Source: Rickettsiales bacterium
GTDB lineage: Bacteria; Pseudomonadota; Alphaproteobacteria; Rs-D84; CACZYB01
Assembly: GCA_031255155.1 (NCBI GenBank)
Contig: JAIRTB010000018.1
Location: 1-10,440 of the forward strand
Length of the DNA: 10,440 bases
Reading direction: 5' to 3'
Shown: positions 8,565-10,440 of the stretch, piece after piece
How the letters are laid out: each line of letters starts with the position of its first letter
How positions within the stretch are numbered: the stretch's first letter is position 1
The notes under the pieces: model-generated
What the model was told of the DNA's origin: nothing
The model's input: only the letters and a program-made list of their open reading frames with translations
Databases searched by the model: none
Translations under genes and position numbers: made by a program

Positions 8565-9100
8565 ATTTCGGCGCTCCTTTTGTTCGTGTCCGCGTCCAAA
8601 GCCATTTTCACCTTTATCGCCCGCACGCGCGAATCTATATAATCCTCGGCGATTTCGGGCCATTCGATTATCGTTTTTTTTTCGAAAAGCGCGGCGTCGA
8701 AGTCCAGCTCGTCCAGCTCGCGCGCGGATTTCAGGCGATAAAGGTCATAGTGGAACACCTCTCCGCCGCCATAGGTCTGCAATATATTGAAAGTGGGGCT
8801 AGGGGCGTTTTTCTCTCCCGTCAACAGCCGGATCGCCTCGCGAGCAAGCTCGGTCTTGCCCGCGCCCAGGCCGCCGAATAAAAGAAGCGGCCTTGCCGGA
8901 GCGATCTTTTGCGCAAGCTCCCGCGCAAGGGCGCGCGTCCGGGCCAGGCTGGTGATGTCCGCTTTTGTCTTGGATAAATTGGTGGTGTCCGCGTTCGCCA
9001 GGCCGGCGGTCGCCTCTGTCGAGGGCAAGCCGGTATTGGCCAAACTTGCGATATCGGCGTTCGCCAGGCTAGTAATATTTGCTTTGCGGACGCTTGTCAT
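8552..9100 (-). CDS. tsaE: tRNA threonylcarbamoyladenosine biosynthesis ATPase TsaE, with N-terminal repeat extension
   Basis: TsaE is the ATPase partner of TsaB and TsaD in making t6A37 of tRNAs that read ANN codons. The 182 residues include Walker A GGLGAGKT (76-83), SPTF (101-104), HYDLYRL (117-123) and EWPE (146-149), all expected for the family. The core begins near residue 48 with SLARTRALARELA; TsaE proteins are usually about 150 residues, so residues 1-48 are an extension. It is built from an octapeptide repeat close to ADITSLAN. The ATG at 9100 has only a weak GGGG ribosome binding site and lies inside lolA, overlapping its end by 32 bases, so a later TTG start cannot be excluded. 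The 3' end overlaps the Nudix gene. Confidence 0.92.
   Translation of the reverse strand: MTSVRKANITSLANADIASLANTGLPSTEATAGLANADTTNLSKTKADITSLARTRALARELAQKIAPARPLLLFGGLGAGKTELAREAIRLLTGEKNAPSPTFNILQTYGGGEVFHYDLYRLKSARELDELDFDAALFEKKTIIEWPEIAEDYIDSRVRAIKVKMALDADTNKRSAEIWNC
8939..9082 (-). repeat. Octapeptide-coding degenerate repeats at the start of tsaE
   Basis: On the minus strand, TsaE residues 7-14 (ANITSLAN) and 15-22 (ADIASLAN) are adjacent 24-base units. Weaker copies follow at 33-44 (GLANADTTNLSK) and 47-54 (ADITSLAR), the last merging into the conserved core. The units keep frame and hydrophobic/polar pattern but differ in DNA, suggesting old slippage duplications of the native N-terminal segment. 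Confidence 0.75.
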
Positions 9101-9710
9101 TTATGCCCCGGCTTGCCCTTGTTATCTTGAATAGCGAGGCGGGGAAGCCGTCCGCGGCGGGCTTTATTTCCGAAAGCCTTACCTCGGTGGTGATGTTATG
9201 GGCGTCCTTGACCCTCCATCCGGCAAGGGATAGCGGGCGATTCGCGAACAACAGGGTTATGCTGCCGCTTTGTTTTTCATGCGGGCTTGAAAGGTCGAGT
9301 TCCGTCGTTTCGCCCAAGTCCCGGATTTCCTTTGGCGCTATTTGGCTTTTCGGGTCGGATAGCGACAAGGATCCGCTCAGGACCACGGCCGCGGGATTCG
9401 CGTCCAGTGGCACATAGCTTATCTGGTCAAGGCTTTTGTCCTGGTAAACCAGGCTGGTCCCGTCGGCGACCAGCAGGATCGGGCTTTTGTATTCAAGCCG
9501 CATGCGGCCGGGCTTGCTTATATAGAACACGCCCTCGTCCTTTGCGCCGTTGCTCGACCTCTGCTCGAACCGCCCGCTTATGTGCTTCAACGAGTTTATG
9601 TATTTCTCGACCGATTCGACGAACTTGCCCCCGTTGCTTGACGAGAGGGGAATTTCGGCGCCGAATGCCGCGGACGAGATCAAAGCCATGATCAGAGGTA
9701 AATGCCTCAA
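9069..9710 (-). CDS. lolA: Outer-membrane lipoprotein carrier protein LolA
   Basis: LolA shuttles lipoproteins across the periplasm from LolCDE to the outer membrane. The 213-residue protein has a signal peptide (1-18, ending AAFGA) and a LolA-type body: a helix with FVESVEKYINSLKHISGRFEQ (30-50), G-V-F-Y-I-SKPGRMRLEYKSP (60-77), LLVADGTSLVYQD (79-91) and DQISYVPLDANPA (95-107), then the C-terminal strands with LLFANRPLSLAGWRV (153-167). The start codon is TTG at 9710, chosen because AAGGAG (9717-9722) stands six bases upstream and the sequence from there gives a proper signal peptide; the next ATG (9689) would leave a very short one. A promoter lies just upstream. The end overlaps tsaE by 32 bases. 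The window also has a lipoprotein client candidate at 149-778. Confidence 0.92.
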   Translation of the reverse strand: MRHLPLIMALISSAAFGAEIPLSSSNGGKFVESVEKYINSLKHISGRFEQRSSNGAKDEGVFYISKPGRMRLEYKSPILLVADGTSLVYQDKSLDQISYVPLDANPAAVVLSGSLSLSDPKSQIAPKEIRDLGETTELDLSSPHEKQSGSITLLFANRPLSLAGWRVKDAHNITTEVRLSEIKPAADGFPASLFKITRASRGINDKRPQSKYY

Positions 9711-9716
9711 TTCTAT

Positions 9717-9722
9717 CTCCTT
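9717..9722 (-). promoter_or_regulatory. Ribosome binding site that fixes the TTG start of lolA
   Basis: AAGGAG on the minus strand lies six bases before the TTG codon at 9710. No ATG in frame has a comparable site, so it decides the start. Confidence 0.85.
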
Positions 9723-9728
9723 TGCTCA

Positions 9729-9757
9729 AAAATACTTGGCGCGCGGGGACAAGTCAA
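9729..9757 (-). promoter_or_regulatory. Promoter of lolA-tsaE-Nudix
   Basis: On the minus strand TTGACT (9752-9757), a 17-base spacer and TATTTT (9729-9734) sit in the 75-base gap after the EGF-like gene. Transcription would start near 9722, giving a leader of only about 12 bases that consists of little more than the ribosome binding site. The -35 box is the same TTGACT hexamer as that of tRNA-Tyr. Confidence 0.7.
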
Positions 9758-9785
9758 GCCAATATCGCGCGCAAGGCGCGGACGC

Positions 9786-10440
9786 TTAGTTCGAGCCAAG
9801 CTGGACGCGGTATCCCGCGGGGCAGGCCGGCTCGCAGGTGAAAGCGGAGTTGTTCGCGATGAATCCCGGGCGGCAGTTGCTTTCGCAGGAGAATCCGTCG
9901 CCGAAATAGCCGGGGCGGCATGCGCAGGCTCCGCTTGCGTCGACCGAGGCGCTTTCGTGGCATGCGCGGCATGTTATTCCGTCGCCGCCATAGCCCGGGC
10001 GGCACGCGCACGCGCCTTTTTCCACATCGTATTGAGCGTATTGTCCGCACGATCCGGGGTCTACCGTGGCGGTGCACGACATTCCGTCGCCCGTCCACCC
10101 GGCCCGGCATACGCATTGCATCGAGGCCGGATTGTATTGCGCGTGCGAATCGCACCTGCCGCAGACCTGCTCGGCCCCGGTGTTTATCAAGACTTCCCCG
10201 CGGGAACAGTCGGTTTGAACATCGTCAAGGCGCCCTCCGCGGCGCGAGGCGACGGTGCCGTCGTCGTTCAGCCTGCGCTGGAAAGGGTTGCTGCGCACGG
10301 AATCGCCCGCCTCGCCCCTTGCCGAGCGGTTGTTGCGCAGCATGTCGCGCATGGCGGCTCCGTCGCGGCGTGTCCAGACATCGCGGACTACGCCGTTCAT
10401 CTCGGCGTCGGCTTCCGAGCCCCAGCCGGCGCTGCGGGCG
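9786..10440 (-). CDS. EGF-like cysteine-repeat protein, 5' end beyond the window
   Basis: The frame is open to the right edge, so the N terminus is missing; a Met codon at 10400 has upstream in-frame codons and is probably internal. Counting from that Met, residues 1-65 are Arg/Asp/Gly-rich without cysteine. From about 65 on, cysteine repeats appear: CGRCDSHAQYN..CVCRAGWTGDGMSC (80-109), CGQYAQYD..CACRPGYGGDGITC (118-144), CHESASVD..CACRPGYFGDGFSC (147-172) and a last partial copy with NCRPGFI..CEPACPAGYR (175-198). The C.C.PG(Y/W).GDG..C pattern is that of EGF-like domains. The short C terminus ends in LGSN. Such domains are usual in extracellular animal proteins and uncommon in bacteria, so a secreted or surface protein whose cysteines form disulfides is likely. 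No signal peptide or membrane segment can be seen. Function unknown. Confidence 0.85.
   Translation of the reverse strand, partial: ARSAGWGSEADAEMNGVVRDVWTRRDGAAMRDMLRNNRSARGEAGDSVRSNPFQRRLNDDGTVASRRGGRLDDVQTDCSRGEVLINTGAEQVCGRCDSHAQYNPASMQCVCRAGWTGDGMSCTATVDPGSCGQYAQYDVEKGACACRPGYGGDGITCRACHESASVDASGACACRPGYFGDGFSCESNCRPGFIANNSAFTCEPACPAGYRVQLGSN

Noticed and set aside
7349..8881. Plus-strand open frame of 510 codons across HAD, Nudix and tsaE
   Set aside because: It is antisense to three genes with intact family motifs; its own product is Arg/Ser/Pro-rich and unlike any protein I know.
9768..9780. Terminator hairpin after the EGF-like gene
   Set aside because: A five-base GC stem with a three-base loop exists, but no T tract follows on the minus strand, so I do not call a terminator.

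Overview
The window looks like a piece of an uncultured, GC-rich alphaproteobacterial chromosome, mostly housekeeping genes. The reasons are a type II RNase E with an acidic insertion in its S1 domain, the order rne then N-acetylmuramoyl-L-alanine amidase, an rpsB-tsf operon, and a LolA of the alphaproteobacterial kind. Isoleucine is often encoded by ATA, even in rpsB, which is odd for a GC-rich genome. The last gene carries EGF-like cysteine repeats, a trait I associate loosely with host-associated alphaproteobacteria. The exact lineage is inference.

Layout from left to right: (1) positions 1-66 hold the 5' part of a tRNA-Tyr on the minus strand. It shares a compact back-to-back promoter region with a plus-strand OmpA-like lipoprotein gene (149-778), whose transcript appears to be leaderless. 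(2) Positions 821-5003 are a tight minus-strand operon, rne, then amidase, then obgE, with gaps of 18 and 1 bases. (3) Positions 5004-5405 are a divergent regulatory region with a long rne leader and an rpsB leader, direct repeats and hairpins. (4) rpsB-tsf (5406-7089) ends at a clear intrinsic terminator, followed at once by a tRNA-Arg(ACG) with its own promoter (7133-7247). (5) Positions 7261-9757 run on the minus strand: a lolA promoter, lolA (TTG start), tsaE and a Nudix hydrolase with overlapping ends, then a HAD-like hydrolase with its own promoter and an almost leaderless start. (6) From 9786 to the right edge is the 3' part of an EGF-like-repeat protein gene on the minus strand.

The genes cover RNA processing and translation (RNase E, ObgE, S2, EF-Ts, TsaE, two tRNAs) and the cell envelope (amidase, LolA, OmpA-like lipoprotein, possibly the EGF-like protein). 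I see no mobile element, CRISPR array, phage gene or defence system. The least ordinary features are the EGF-like protein, the octapeptide repeats at the TsaE N terminus, the repeated promoter-to-start spacing that implies leaderless or near-leaderless mRNAs, and the repeat-rich rne/rpsB divergent region.
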